A stretch of 7,667 bases of DNA from an uncultured Candidatus Saccharibacteria bacterium (GCA_946478715.1 CAMLDA010000029.1:1-7667), one strand, 5' to 3'. Shown: positions 1 to 6,959, counted from the stretch's first letter. The notes: a model not told the origin generated them from the letters alone. A program made the numbers and translations.

Positions 1-1797
1 GATCAAGATGCCTGTGGGGTTATTTTTGGGCAGCCTTATAGGCAGATAGGTTTTGGGCGGCCGGCGGCGAGCCTGTTTATCTGCCCAGAACTGGTCGCGC
101 GCAGTCACCGTAGGGATGATAGCGAAGGCATACTCCGGTACAGGTGTCGGCACCGACCATTCAAGCGTCCGGCCGTTCCAGGGGTCAGGGCCAACCATAT
201 GGTCCTTGCGGCTTATTACGCTGACTCCCAGCTGTAGCAGCTGGCAGATGCCTCCGATAGTAAGCACCCCCACGCCAATGGCGGCTACAATGAACAGCGG
301 CTGCCACCCAAGGCTTGCGTCATAATGATCCATCCGCCGCGTCGCGCCCATCAGGCCAAGGATATAAAGCGGCCCGAAGGCTAAAATGAAACCGGCAATC
401 CAGAATTTGGCGGCCAGCTTGCCCAGGGCTTCGTTCAGGCTGAATCCGATGAACTTAGGGAACCAGTAGGTGATGCCTGCAAAGAACCCGAAGACCACGC
501 CGGTTACTATCATGGTGTGGAAATGAGCCACCAGGAATAAGCTGTTATGAACCTGGAAATCAATCGGCGGCACGGCCATCATCACTCCCGTTACGCCCCC
601 TAGCGTGAACAGGAATACGAAGCCCAGGAACCAGAGCATGGGAGAAGTAAGCCGTACCCTTCCCTTGTACATTGTGAACAGCCAGTTGAATATCTTTACT
701 CCTGTCGGTACGGCTATGAGCATTGTCGTGATACCGAAGAAAGCGTTTACGTCAGCTCCGGCTCCCATGGTAAAGAAGTGGTGCAGCCAGACGGTGAAAG
801 ACAGCAGGACTATCCCCCAGATGGCCCAGACCATCGAGGTGTATCCGAACAGCCGCTTGCCGGAAAAAGTCGATACTATCTCTGAGTAAACCCCGAATGC
901 CGGCAGGACTAATATATAAACCTCAGGATGGCCCCAAGCCCATATCAGATTCACATACATCATGGGGTTGCCGCCGGCCGTCGAGGTAAAGAAATGGAAG
1001 CCGAAAGCCCGGTCTAGGAACAGCAGAGTCAGCGTGACGGTAAGGATTGGAAACGCGAAAGCCACCAGCACCAGGCTGCCGAACGCGCTCCAGGTGAACA
1101 TCGGCATCTTCATAAGGCTCATGCCGGGCGCCCGCATCTTTATGATTGTCGTTATGAAATTGATACCTGACAGCAAACTGCCGATACCGGCGATTTCCAG
1201 GCTCCATATCCAATAATCCACCCCTACTCCGGGACTGTATGCCAGTTCCGATAGCGGCGGATAGGCCAGCCAGCCGGCTGCCGAGAATTCACCGACTACC
1301 AGCGAAGTGTTTATAAGGGCCATACCGGCGGCAAATAGCCAGAAGCTGGCGGCATTAAGCGTCGGGAACGCCACATCGCGCGAGCCTATCTGCAGCGGCA
1401 TAACCAGGTTTATAAGGCCGAACATAAGCCCCATGCCTACGAAGAAAATCATTATCGTCCCGTGAGCCGAAAAGACCTGCTGGAAAGTATCGGCCGAAAT
1501 CACGCCGTGATGGCTGCCGACTGAAGTCGCCTGCTGGGCTCGCATCATTATGGCGTCAGCCAGGCCCCTTGCCAGCATCAATACCGCTACCAAGATGTAC
1601 ATGATGCCGATTTTTTTGGGGTCGACGGTTGTAAGCCACTCGCGCCAGAGCCATTTCCAGCGGCGTTTATAAGTAATGAAAGCGGCCGCCAAAACCAGCA
1701 TCGCAACCATTGATATGGCCCCGCCGATAGTGACAATTTCTTTTGGGAAGGCATCGGTATTCAGTTTTCCAAGCAGCGCCGAAGCGAAACTAATCAT
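1..1797 (-). CDS. cyoB: Cytochrome bo3-type quinol oxidase subunit I (partial, C-terminus beyond left edge)
   Basis: Catalytic subunit of a haem-copper terminal oxidase that oxidises membrane quinol, reduces O2 to water and pumps protons. 599 codons are present and the frame is still open at base 1; E. coli CyoB has about 663 residues, so roughly the last 60 are missing. The protein aligns without gaps to remembered E. coli CyoB over the core, offset by +6. Visible residues are low-spin haem ligands H112 and H427, high-spin haem ligand H425, CuB ligands H290, H339 and H340, Y294 of the cross-linked pair, E292 and D141 of the D-channel, and K368 of the K-channel. The signature WAWGHPEVY spans 286-294. 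Quinol-site residues R77, D81 and Q107 are kept, but T104 stands where E. coli has H98. The ATG start at 1797 lies inside the end of subunit II and has a GGAG ribosome site. Subunits III and IV and haem O synthase would be expected next, outside the window. Family assignment is firm; bo3 rather than aa3-type quinol oxidase is by similarity. Confidence 0.97.
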   Translation of the reverse strand, partial: MISFASALLGKLNTDAFPKEIVTIGGAISMVAMLVLAAAFITYKRRWKWLWREWLTTVDPKKIGIMYILVAVLMLARGLADAIMMRAQQATSVGSHHGVISADTFQQVFSAHGTIMIFFVGMGLMFGLINLVMPLQIGSRDVAFPTLNAASFWLFAAGMALINTSLVVGEFSAAGWLAYPPLSELAYSPGVGVDYWIWSLEIAGIGSLLSGINFITTIIKMRAPGMSLMKMPMFTWSAFGSLVLVAFAFPILTVTLTLLFLDRAFGFHFFTSTAGGNPMMYVNLIWAWGHPEVYILVLPAFGVYSEIVSTFSGKRLFGYTSMVWAIWGIVLLSFTVWLHHFFTMGAGADVNAFFGITTMLIAVPTGVKIFNWLFTMYKGRVRLTSPMLWFLGFVFLFTLGGVTGVMMAVPPIDFQVHNSLFLVAHFHTMIVTGVVFGFFAGITYWFPKFIGFSLNEALGKLAAKFWIAGFILAFGPLYILGLMGATRRMDHYDASLGWQPLFIVAAIGVGVLTIGGICQLLQLGVSVISRKDHMVGPDPWNGRTLEWSVPTPVPEYAFAIIPTVTARDQFWADKQARRRPPKTYLPIRLPKNNPTGILI

Positions 1798-2686
1798 GCT
1801 GGTGCTCCGTCTCTTGGCCGGCATGCTGTACCGGCGCCATATATTTATCAAGCACGCTGCCGTATAAGCCCGGCTGGACCGAAGAATAATGGGTAACCGC
1901 AACATCCGTGCCGGGTTTCGCCAGCGTGTCATAGGCTTTCAGGTCCAACAGGGGGCCTGAGCTTTTCATCTGATTCATCCATCCGTCAAACTCATCGCTT
2001 GGCAGCGCCGTGACCGTGAAATCCATCGCTGAAAAGCCGCGCCCGCTGATATTGGCCGAACGACCCTGGTAGCTGCCGGCCTTGTCCGCCTGAAGGTTCA
2101 GCTGGGTATCCATGCCCGGCATGGAATATATCTGGCCTCCTAAGGCCGGGACCCAGAATGAATCCATCACCGTATCGGATGTCACATGGAAATTAACAGG
2201 CTGCCCGATGGGCACGTCTATCTTATTGACCGTGGCGATACCCTGGTCCGGATAAATGAACAGCCACTTCCAGTCCAAAGATATGACCTGTATCTTAAGC
2301 GGCGGCTGGCTGCCGGCCAGAGCTTTGAAAGGATCCAGGGCGTGCGCGCTGTTCCAGGCCACGACAGAAAGAATGGTTATGATTACGCCCGGAATGGCCC
2401 ACCAGGTCAATTCTATGAGCCTGTTCCCGTCCCAGTCAGGGCGGTAGTCGGCTTTATGATTATCGGCCCGGTATTTGGCGGTTATAAAAATAGTCAGCGC
2501 AAAGACCGGTATGACAACTATAGCTGACAATATGGAGGCTATAAGGATAAGGTGCTTTTCATTGCCGCCAACCGGCCCTGCGGTCTCCAGGACGGGTATC
2601 TTTACGCTGCTCAGATAATATGCCGCCGCGGCTACTGCAATAACCAAAATAGCGGATACGAACAAGGTTTTGGTTTTCCCGCTCAT
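1790..2686 (-). CDS. cyoA: Cytochrome bo3-type quinol oxidase subunit II
   Basis: 298 residues, close to E. coli CyoA (315). It is the membrane-anchored subunit whose outer cupredoxin domain packs on subunit I. Hydrophobic segments are at about 8-27, 46-70 and 91-112; the cupredoxin fold spans about 130-228, and a C-terminal arm at 235-282 matches the COX_ARM region of quinol oxidases. DWKWLFIYPDQGIATVN (138-154) is typical of the family. The CuA ligands of cytochrome c oxidases are absent: serines 210 and 214 stand at the Cys positions and F218 at the His position, and the protein has no cysteine at all. This points to a quinol rather than a cytochrome c oxidase. Unlike E. coli CyoA it therefore has no lipobox, so the first segment is probably a plain membrane anchor. 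The C-terminus is His-rich (HQHD). Its stop overlaps the subunit I start by 8 bp, suggesting translational coupling. The ATG start has a weak AGAAG six bases upstream. Confidence 0.96.
   Translation of the reverse strand: MSGKTKTLFVSAILVIAVAAAAYYLSSVKIPVLETAGPVGGNEKHLILIASILSAIVVIPVFALTIFITAKYRADNHKADYRPDWDGNRLIELTWWAIPGVIITILSVVAWNSAHALDPFKALAGSQPPLKIQVISLDWKWLFIYPDQGIATVNKIDVPIGQPVNFHVTSDTVMDSFWVPALGGQIYSMPGMDTQLNLQADKAGSYQGRSANISGRGFSAMDFTVTALPSDEFDGWMNQMKSSGPLLDLKAYDTLAKPGTDVAVTHYSSVQPGLYGSVLDKYMAPVQHAGQETEHQHD
1805..1808 (-). promoter_or_regulatory. Ribosome binding site for subunit I
   Basis: GGAG on the minus strand, 7 bases before the ATG at 1797 and inside the subunit II coding sequence. 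It supports this ATG as the true start. It is the only clear Shine-Dalgarno site in the window, as expected for a gene that starts inside another gene and cannot be read as a leaderless message. Confidence 0.7.
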
Positions 2687-2697
2687 GCTTAACTTCT

Positions 2698-2703
2698 ACT
2701 ATA
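2698..2703 (-). promoter_or_regulatory. Possible -10 element ahead of cyoA
   Basis: TATAGT on the minus strand (5 of 6 matches to TATAAT), 11 bases before the subunit II ATG and within the 31-bp gap after the polyprenyl synthase stop. No good -35 hexamer sits at 16-18 bp. Transcription from here would leave a leader of only about 4-5 bases. This may be a separate promoter for the oxidase genes, or chance in an AT-rich gap. Confidence 0.3.
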
Positions 2704-2717
2704 TCAGTTTTTGCGCA

Positions 2718-3470
2718 TCAGGATAAACCGGGCAGCGTAATGCCGGCGAACCTTTTCAGATATTCCTGCGTGTCCGGCAGCCCGTTCAGCGCTTCGATAG
2801 CGGCTTTATGAAGACGGACTGCCTGATCCCTGGCCGGCCGAAGCTGGCCGGCCTTGAACTCACCGTCTTTGATGTCGTCGAGTATCTGGTAGGCCTGGCC
2901 GTATTTTTGCCCGAATTCAGCCAAATGTCCGATCTGATCCTCTTCTCTTTTTGCCAGCCAGCCGCCAATTATAGCCGCCGCGCTGAATAAAGAGCCGGTC
3001 TTTAGCCGGCAGACCTCAAGATAGGCGCTGTCGTCCGGCAGGAAACCGGTTTTAAGCCCTGCTTGCCGGAACTCACCCTCTATCATCAGGGCCACAGTGT
3101 CAGCTAAGACCTGGGCAGTCTGTCTTCCCTGTCCGGCGGCGATCGCCATCGCGGAGCCTAAAAGCAAATCTCCGCCCAAAAGATACCGTGCCGTCTCGGA
3201 GGTGTCCTTATCTAAAACGTCATCATGCATCTTTGAGGCCTGGTGGACCAGTTCTATGGCCGCGGCGGCCCGCAAGACCGGGGTTCTTGATTGCGCGCCC
3301 GCTGCCAGTATCAGAAGGATCGGCCGCAGCCGTTTACCTCTCTTTATGCGGCGCATTAAAAACCCCTCCATACCGGATCCTACTGCATCCCTGATAATCT
3401 GGTCGACACGAGACATACCGCCGCTAAGTCCAGGCGCGTCCAGCATGGTAATGATTCGTTCGCGGTCCAC
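2718..3470 (-). CDS. Short trans-polyprenyl diphosphate synthase family protein
   Basis: 250 residues, against about 290-350 for typical trans-isoprenyl diphosphate synthases, which condense isopentenyl diphosphate onto an allylic diphosphate. Recognisable motifs in order: GKRLRP (45-50), the first Asp-rich motif DDVLD (83-87), EGEFRQ (131-136), KTGS (157-160), and the second Asp-rich motif DDIKD (198-202) preceded by YQIL. Both metal-binding motifs are intact, so activity is plausible. Two blocks look missing: the Arg-Arg-Gly stretch just after the first motif, and the Gly-Lys-rich segment ending in a K-x-T-L-P-like motif after the second. Chain length cannot be predicted. The product could be a quinone tail, a carotenoid precursor or another membrane isoprenoid; closeness to a quinol oxidase favours the first, as inference. 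The start is a GTG two bases after the LCP stop; an in-frame ATG at 3446 (residue 9) is an alternative but has no better ribosome site. Likely co-transcribed and coupled with the LCP gene. Confidence 0.85.
   Translation of the reverse strand: MDRERIITMLDAPGLSGGMSRVDQIIRDAVGSGMEGFLMRRIKRGKRLRPILLILAAGAQSRTPVLRAAAAIELVHQASKMHDDVLDKDTSETARYLLGGDLLLGSAMAIAAGQGRQTAQVLADTVALMIEGEFRQAGLKTGFLPDDSAYLEVCRLKTGSLFSAAAIIGGWLAKREEDQIGHLAEFGQKYGQAYQILDDIKDGEFKAGQLRPARDQAVRLHKAAIEALNGLPDTQEYLKRFAGITLPGLS
2832..2853. repeat. Perfect inverted and direct repeat of GGCCGGCC (potential hairpin) inside the polyprenyl synthase gene
   Basis: Two copies of the palindrome GGCCGGCC (2832-2839 and 2846-2853) are separated by 6 bases, giving a perfect 8-bp GC stem with a 6-base loop. 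In the mRNA it lies at codons 206-213, just after the second Asp-rich motif. No U-tract follows, so it is not a standard terminator. It could slow polymerase or affect RNA decay, or simply reflect Ala, Gly, Arg and Pro codon choice. Confidence 0.5.
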
Positions 3471-3472
3471 TT

Positions 3473-4612
3473 CTACTGCTTCATTCTGTTCACGGCGGCG
3501 ATGATGCCGGAGTAATCCCCGAGCCCGGCCGCGGGAGTCAGGGTATCGCCGCTGTAATGAGTGCTGGCAAGGTAATTAATGCCGTTTAAGTCCCTTAGGC
3601 TCAGCGATTCCAGTTTTGAGCTTGGAATGTCGTTGAAGGTAGAGAATATTGTCCTGATTTCGTCGGCTTTGATGTCGGTACGGATGTTGTCCGAGGCGGC
3701 CTGTAAAATACGGCCGTTCTTAAGAGGGTTCAGAATCAGCTTCCAGTTAAGCTTATCCTTAATAGCCGTGAAAACCTGGCGCTGATGTTGGGTACGGTCA
3801 AAATCGCTCTGGCCAAAGCCATAGGCATAAAGGCCGCAGCCGCAGGGGTCGCCACGCGCCCGCGTGAGGTTCAGTGCGGTCTGACCGTCAATGACATGCT
3901 TGCCGTTGCTGAGTTTAAGCGGGCCGCCATCGGCCTTGCTGATATTAGGATCATATAAACCTCTTGGGTCATTGCTGTGTATATCCACGGTGATACCGCC
4001 AAGCGCGTCAACCGTTTGCCTTACCGCCGCGTAGTCAATCAGCGCGTAATAACCTATAGGAGTATCAAAGTCCTGGCTTACGATGCCTGCCAGCAGCGGC
4101 ATTCCGCCGTCTTTATAGGCCTCGTTTATCTTGCCGTAGCCAAAACCGGGTATCTTAACGTACAGATCACGCGGGATGCTCAGCATGAATCCGCTGTGCT
4201 TTGTGCCATCCATGCTTAGAAGTATTATCGAGTCCGTAAGCGTTGAGCCGGGGTGGCCCGGGTCATCAATCGAATAGCCTACCAGCAGCACGTTCACCCG
4301 CCCATAGTTGTCGGTTTTGACCGGCCGCGAATTCATCAGTTCCAGAAGGCTGCCGGACCCGAACATCTTGCGGCTGGCGGATGTTATGTTCCGCGCATCC
4401 CAGGCAGCGATGACAACGCTAAAAATGATGGCGGCGGCGAGCAGGATCACAAAAGTGCGCAGGATAATTTTTCGCCAGCCCGCCGGTTTCAATTCGATGG
4501 GAGCTTCCGGCTCCGGTTCGGAACGCCTGTCGTTATCGCCCGGCCGGTAGGAGCTGTAGCGCGGCGGTATGGCCCGGGCGGAGGCTTTTTTAGCGGCTGG
4601 TTTCTTGGCCAT
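3473..4612 (-). CDS. LytR-CpsA-Psr (LCP) family envelope polymer transferase
   Basis: 379 residues. LCP proteins move undecaprenyl-diphosphate-linked glycopolymers (wall teichoic acids, capsule, arabinogalactan) onto peptidoglycan at the outer face of the membrane. The N-terminal tail is cytoplasmic and basic, rich in Lys, Ala and Arg (1-31), then an acidic Pro-Glu patch, one transmembrane segment at about 49-70, and the LCP domain from about 106. Family marks are NVLLVGYS (107-114), LSIPRDLYVKI (144-154), KINEAYKDGG (161-170), LNLTRARGD (247-255) and the polyprenyl-phosphate-binding stretch DFDRTQHQRQ (270-279). The usual Asp-x-Arg after the first strand is not obvious; SIDD and TLTD are seen instead. 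Between RARGD and DFDR there is an unusual insertion of about 14 residues holding Cys257 and Cys259 (CGCG). Despite an old name for the family, it is not a transcription regulator. The start ATG has no Shine-Dalgarno site; it follows the kinase stop by 12 bases and precedes the synthase by 2. Confidence 0.93.
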   Translation of the reverse strand: MAKKPAAKKASARAIPPRYSSYRPGDNDRRSEPEPEAPIELKPAGWRKIILRTFVILLAAAIIFSVVIAAWDARNITSASRKMFGSGSLLELMNSRPVKTDNYGRVNVLLVGYSIDDPGHPGSTLTDSIILLSMDGTKHSGFMLSIPRDLYVKIPGFGYGKINEAYKDGGMPLLAGIVSQDFDTPIGYYALIDYAAVRQTVDALGGITVDIHSNDPRGLYDPNISKADGGPLKLSNGKHVIDGQTALNLTRARGDPCGCGLYAYGFGQSDFDRTQHQRQVFTAIKDKLNWKLILNPLKNGRILQAASDNIRTDIKADEIRTIFSTFNDIPSSKLESLSLRDLNGINYLASTHYSGDTLTPAAGLGDYSGIIAAVNRMKQ

Positions 4613-4618
4613 AGCTAA

Positions 4619-4624
4619 ATATTA
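4619..4624 (-). promoter_or_regulatory. Possible -10 element directly ahead of the LCP gene
   Basis: TAATAT on the minus strand, 6 bases before the LCP ATG. The spacing would place the transcript start at or next to the ATG, giving a leaderless message. No convincing -35 was seen, and the site lies in the 12-bp gap after the histidine kinase. Confidence 0.3.
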
Positions 4625-5617
4625 CTATGAGGATGGCAGGAATACCTTGAAAACCGTTTTCTTCCCCGGTGTGCTGCTGACCTCGATATGGCCGCTGTGG
4701 GCATCAACGATATTTTTGGCTATCGCTAGGCCCAGCCCGTAGCCATCGGCCCCGTCCTTATGGCGCGAACTGTCCGCCCTGAAGAAACGGTCAAAAATAT
4801 GAGGCAGGTCGGCCCGTTTTATACCGATGCCATGGTCCTCTACCCCAAGGACCCCCAGTTTGCCTCGCTGGAAGCTGCTTATCACGATTTCTGAACCATC
4901 GTGGCTGTATTTTATGGCGTTATCTATCAGGATGGCCGTTAATTCGGTAAGGCTGTCCCGGTCCCCTAGCACATTAAAGTCGGACGTCTTGTCGCTGATA
5001 GTTATCTGTCGTTTATCGGCTGCCTTCAGGTATCTCTGGACGGCCGCCTCCGTTATATCGCGTACAGATACCGGGCCGCGCGCTGCGCCTCCCTGCCGCC
5101 CGGCGAGCCTCAGCAGGCCTTCGGAAAGGGCTTTCAATTTACCGATTTCCTCAAGATTGCTTTTCAGCAGACCGATGGCCTGTGATTTGGACAGGGATTT
5201 ATCACGAAGAGCGACTTCATTTTCGGTCTGGATGGCTGTCAGAGGCGTCCGCAGCTCATGGGAGGCGTCGGAAGCGAAGCGCGCCTGGATGTTAAGAGCC
5301 TCTTCGATGGGGTCCAGAGTGCGGCGAGCCAGCCAATAACTGGCGGCTCCTCCTCCCAGCAATACCAGCAGATTAAAAACGATTAAGTTGGCTTTCAGAT
5401 GGCTCAAATCTTCGTTCAGCTGCCTTTGGCGCAGCGCCCCGTAATCGCCTGCTTCATCCGGGCCGATAAGATTATTGAAATAGCCGATTTGGCGGTTGAC
5501 GTTCCGTCCCAGGTCTTCGCTGGAAACATAGTACAGCGACACGCTGAATATAAGGCTGATAATCATGATTATGGCCAGGTACCAGCCGGTAAGCCGCAAG
5601 GCGGCGGAACGGAACAC
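4625..5617 (-). CDS. Two-component sensor histidine kinase
   Basis: 330 residues. Membrane sensor that autophosphorylates on His and passes phosphate to the regulator encoded just upstream. Two transmembrane segments (about 10-31 and 76-97) enclose a short outer loop of about 44 residues with no recognisable sensor domain. Only about 16 residues lie between the second segment and the H-box region, so a full HAMP linker is missing. The HisKA H-box SHELRTPL (119-126) carries H120. The ATPase domain shows the N-box with N233, the G1 box DHGIGI (261-266), the F-box IFDRFF (274-279) and the G2 box GYGLGLAIAK (292-301); all catalytic motifs are intact. The start is GTG, whose first G is the last base of the regulator's TAG stop (TAGTG), a classic coupling arrangement. 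The outer loop is too short to hold a typical ligand-binding domain, so the signal may be membrane-linked or read by contact with another membrane protein. The ligand is unknown. Confidence 0.96.
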   Translation of the reverse strand: MFRSAALRLTGWYLAIIMIISLIFSVSLYYVSSEDLGRNVNRQIGYFNNLIGPDEAGDYGALRQRQLNEDLSHLKANLIVFNLLVLLGGGAASYWLARRTLDPIEEALNIQARFASDASHELRTPLTAIQTENEVALRDKSLSKSQAIGLLKSNLEEIGKLKALSEGLLRLAGRQGGAARGPVSVRDITEAAVQRYLKAADKRQITISDKTSDFNVLGDRDSLTELTAILIDNAIKYSHDGSEIVISSFQRGKLGVLGVEDHGIGIKRADLPHIFDRFFRADSSRHKDGADGYGLGLAIAKNIVDAHSGHIEVSSTPGKKTVFKVFLPSS

Positions 5618-6291
5618 TACTTAGCCCCCAGTACATATCCAAAGCCGCGGTTGGTGTGTATAAGCTGCCTGCCGAAGGGTTTGTCAATCTTATTACGCAG
5701 GTACCCGATATAAACCTCCACGGTATTGGGCAGGACGTCGGCGTCAAAATCCCAGACATGGGAAATGATACTTTCTTTAGTGAGCACCCGGCCGGGATTG
5801 CGCATCATATACTCCAGCAAAGCGAATTCCTTGGCGCTAAGTTTCAGGCTGCGGCCGCCTCTTTTGACTTCGTATCTGACTGGATCAAGGGACAGGTCGG
5901 CTACTTTAAGTACTTCGCCGGCCGTAGCCGCCGGCCGCCTCATCAGGGCGCGGATGCGGGCCAGCAGTTCTTCAAACGAAAAAGGCTTTATAAGATAGTC
6001 GTCGGCGCCGGCATTAAGCCCCTCTACCCGGTCACGCGTCTGGTCTTTGGCTGTCAGAAGGAGTATTGGCGTGTGTATCCCGGCTTCCCTGACCTGCCGG
6101 CATATGCCAAGGCCTTCCATGCTTCCCGGGAGCATCCTGTCAAGAATCATAACGTCGTAAGCCTCATTAAGCGCCGCTCCCAGCCCGGCATCGGCGTCGT
6201 ATTCGACGTCTACCGCGTAATTTTCCTGGGTAAGGCCCTGCTTGATGGCGTTCGCTATCTTATGTTCATCTTCAACGACAAGTATTCTCAT
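5617..6291 (-). CDS. OmpR/PhoB-type response regulator
   Basis: 224 residues, full family length. The receiver domain (1-118) has acidic pocket E8 and D9, phospho-acceptor D51 (LDRMLPG), switch residue T80 (LLLTAKD) and K102 (IKPF). A short Pro-Ala-Thr linker leads to a winged-helix DNA-binding domain (about 125-222) with the recognition-helix region NTVEVYIGYLRNKI (189-202) and the wing ending RGFGYVL (215-221). It binds DNA as a phosphorylated dimer; the target is unknown, and no clear tandem repeat operator was found upstream of its own gene or in the 6960-7023 gap. It overlaps the kinase by one base and follows the VKOR gene by 47 bases. The receiver looks similar to CusR and QseB-type regulators, but this is not specific enough for a name. 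Confidence 0.97.
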   Translation of the reverse strand: MRILVVEDEHKIANAIKQGLTQENYAVDVEYDADAGLGAALNEAYDVMILDRMLPGSMEGLGICRQVREAGIHTPILLLTAKDQTRDRVEGLNAGADDYLIKPFSFEELLARIRALMRRPAATAGEVLKVADLSLDPVRYEVKRGGRSLKLSAKEFALLEYMMRNPGRVLTKESIISHVWDFDADVLPNTVEVYIGYLRNKIDKPFGRQLIHTNRGFGYVLGAK

Positions 6292-6297
6292 ACTCTA

Positions 6298-6303
6298 ATT
6301 CTA
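6298..6303 (-). promoter_or_regulatory. Possible -10 element directly ahead of the response regulator
   Basis: TAGAAT on the minus strand (5 of 6 matches to TATAAT), 6 bases before the regulator ATG at 6291. Transcription would start at or beside the ATG. It lies in the 47-bp gap after the VKOR stop, and no clear Shine-Dalgarno or -35 was found. Confidence 0.35.
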
Positions 6304-6338
6304 CCGGAGTAAATCTGAAAACAGGCTGAACGTTTAGC

Positions 6339-6959
6339 CTAAACCAAAGTGCTCCAGTAGTACCAGAACCGCTTCAGTATCAGCAATATTATTATCAAAA
6401 ACCAAACTATGACTATGTCGGCGTGATGCCTGCGCAAAAATGCGGCCGGCTTTCCCATAACGGGCGGCAAGGATATATTTCCTTCATCCAGATTATATAG
6501 GGTGGCATACCAGAACATCGGTATGGTGCAGGCCCAGACTATCATGCAAAAGATACATAAGGCGCCGATACGATAAAGAGTCTGGAATTGCAGCCAGGTA
6601 ACAAAGGCTACCGCAAACAGAAGGCCGGCTTCTGTGAGGCGCCAGAACCATCTGGCGAACTTGGCGCCGGCGAGCATGGCGGCGCCTATGGCTGCTACGG
6701 CGGCATAGCCCGCTACCCCCAGGAAATAGTTTGGAAATCCGAATGCGTGCGCCTGGTTGCTGTCGGCGACATTCGTGCAGCTTAATATCGGATTAAGATT
6801 GCACGCTGGAACATATGCTGGGTTTTTCAGCCGGTCGAACACCTCTATGGACAGCATGATGGAAGCAATAAGGGCTATAGCCCCGGCTACCAGCAGCAGC
6901 CAAGGTAAAACGGCTTGCAGGCTGGAAGCGGATTGGGCGCCGGGCTTGGATTTAGCCAT
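6339..6959 (-). CDS. Vitamin K epoxide reductase (VKOR) family membrane protein
   Basis: 206 residues. Bacterial VKOR homologues reoxidise a DsbA-like thioredoxin-fold protein and pass the electrons to membrane quinone, doing the job of DsbB in many Gram-positive bacteria. Hydrophobic segments are at about 18-42, 77-98, 107-130, 131-153 and 182-203. The four family cysteines are visible: loop pair C53 and C61 (PACNLNPILSC) and the active-site C135-x-x-C138 (CIFC), with C144 in addition. Ser67 and GFPN (74-77) are also family-typical. No thioredoxin domain is fused; the partner would be encoded elsewhere. The ATG at 6959 is the only option, since an in-frame TAA lies five codons upstream. No Shine-Dalgarno is seen. 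It is divergent from the VanY gene, which encodes an exported protein with three cysteines. The link to the quinol oxidase in the same window is functional inference. Confidence 0.93.
   Translation of the reverse strand: MAKSKPGAQSASSLQAVLPWLLLVAGAIALIASIMLSIEVFDRLKNPAYVPACNLNPILSCTNVADSNQAHAFGFPNYFLGVAGYAAVAAIGAAMLAGAKFARWFWRLTEAGLLFAVAFVTWLQFQTLYRIGALCIFCMIVWACTIPMFWYATLYNLDEGNISLPPVMGKPAAFLRRHHADIVIVWFLIIILLILKRFWYYWSTLV

Noticed and set aside
923..1213. Minus-strand 96-codon open frame inside subunit I
   Set aside because: Out of frame with the conserved oxidase subunit I reading frame, which runs unbroken from 1797 to base 1.
1790..2686. Subunit II as part of a cytochrome c oxidase
   Set aside because: It has no cysteine, so the CuA centre cannot form, and the sequence matches quinol oxidase CyoA along its length.
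3473..4612. LCP gene as a transcription regulator (LytR)
   Set aside because: The protein has one membrane segment and an extracellular LCP domain, with no DNA-binding domain. The regulator name is historical.
4827..5339. Plus-strand open frame of 170 codons opposite the histidine kinase
   Set aside because: Antisense to conserved kinase motifs. Its composition (Ser, Arg, Pro rich) is typical of reverse-strand reading of GC-biased codons.
5656..6312. Long plus-strand open frame of 218 codons opposite the response regulator
   Set aside because: It is the antisense shadow of a clear OmpR-type gene with all motifs intact. Its translation shows no recognisable domain.
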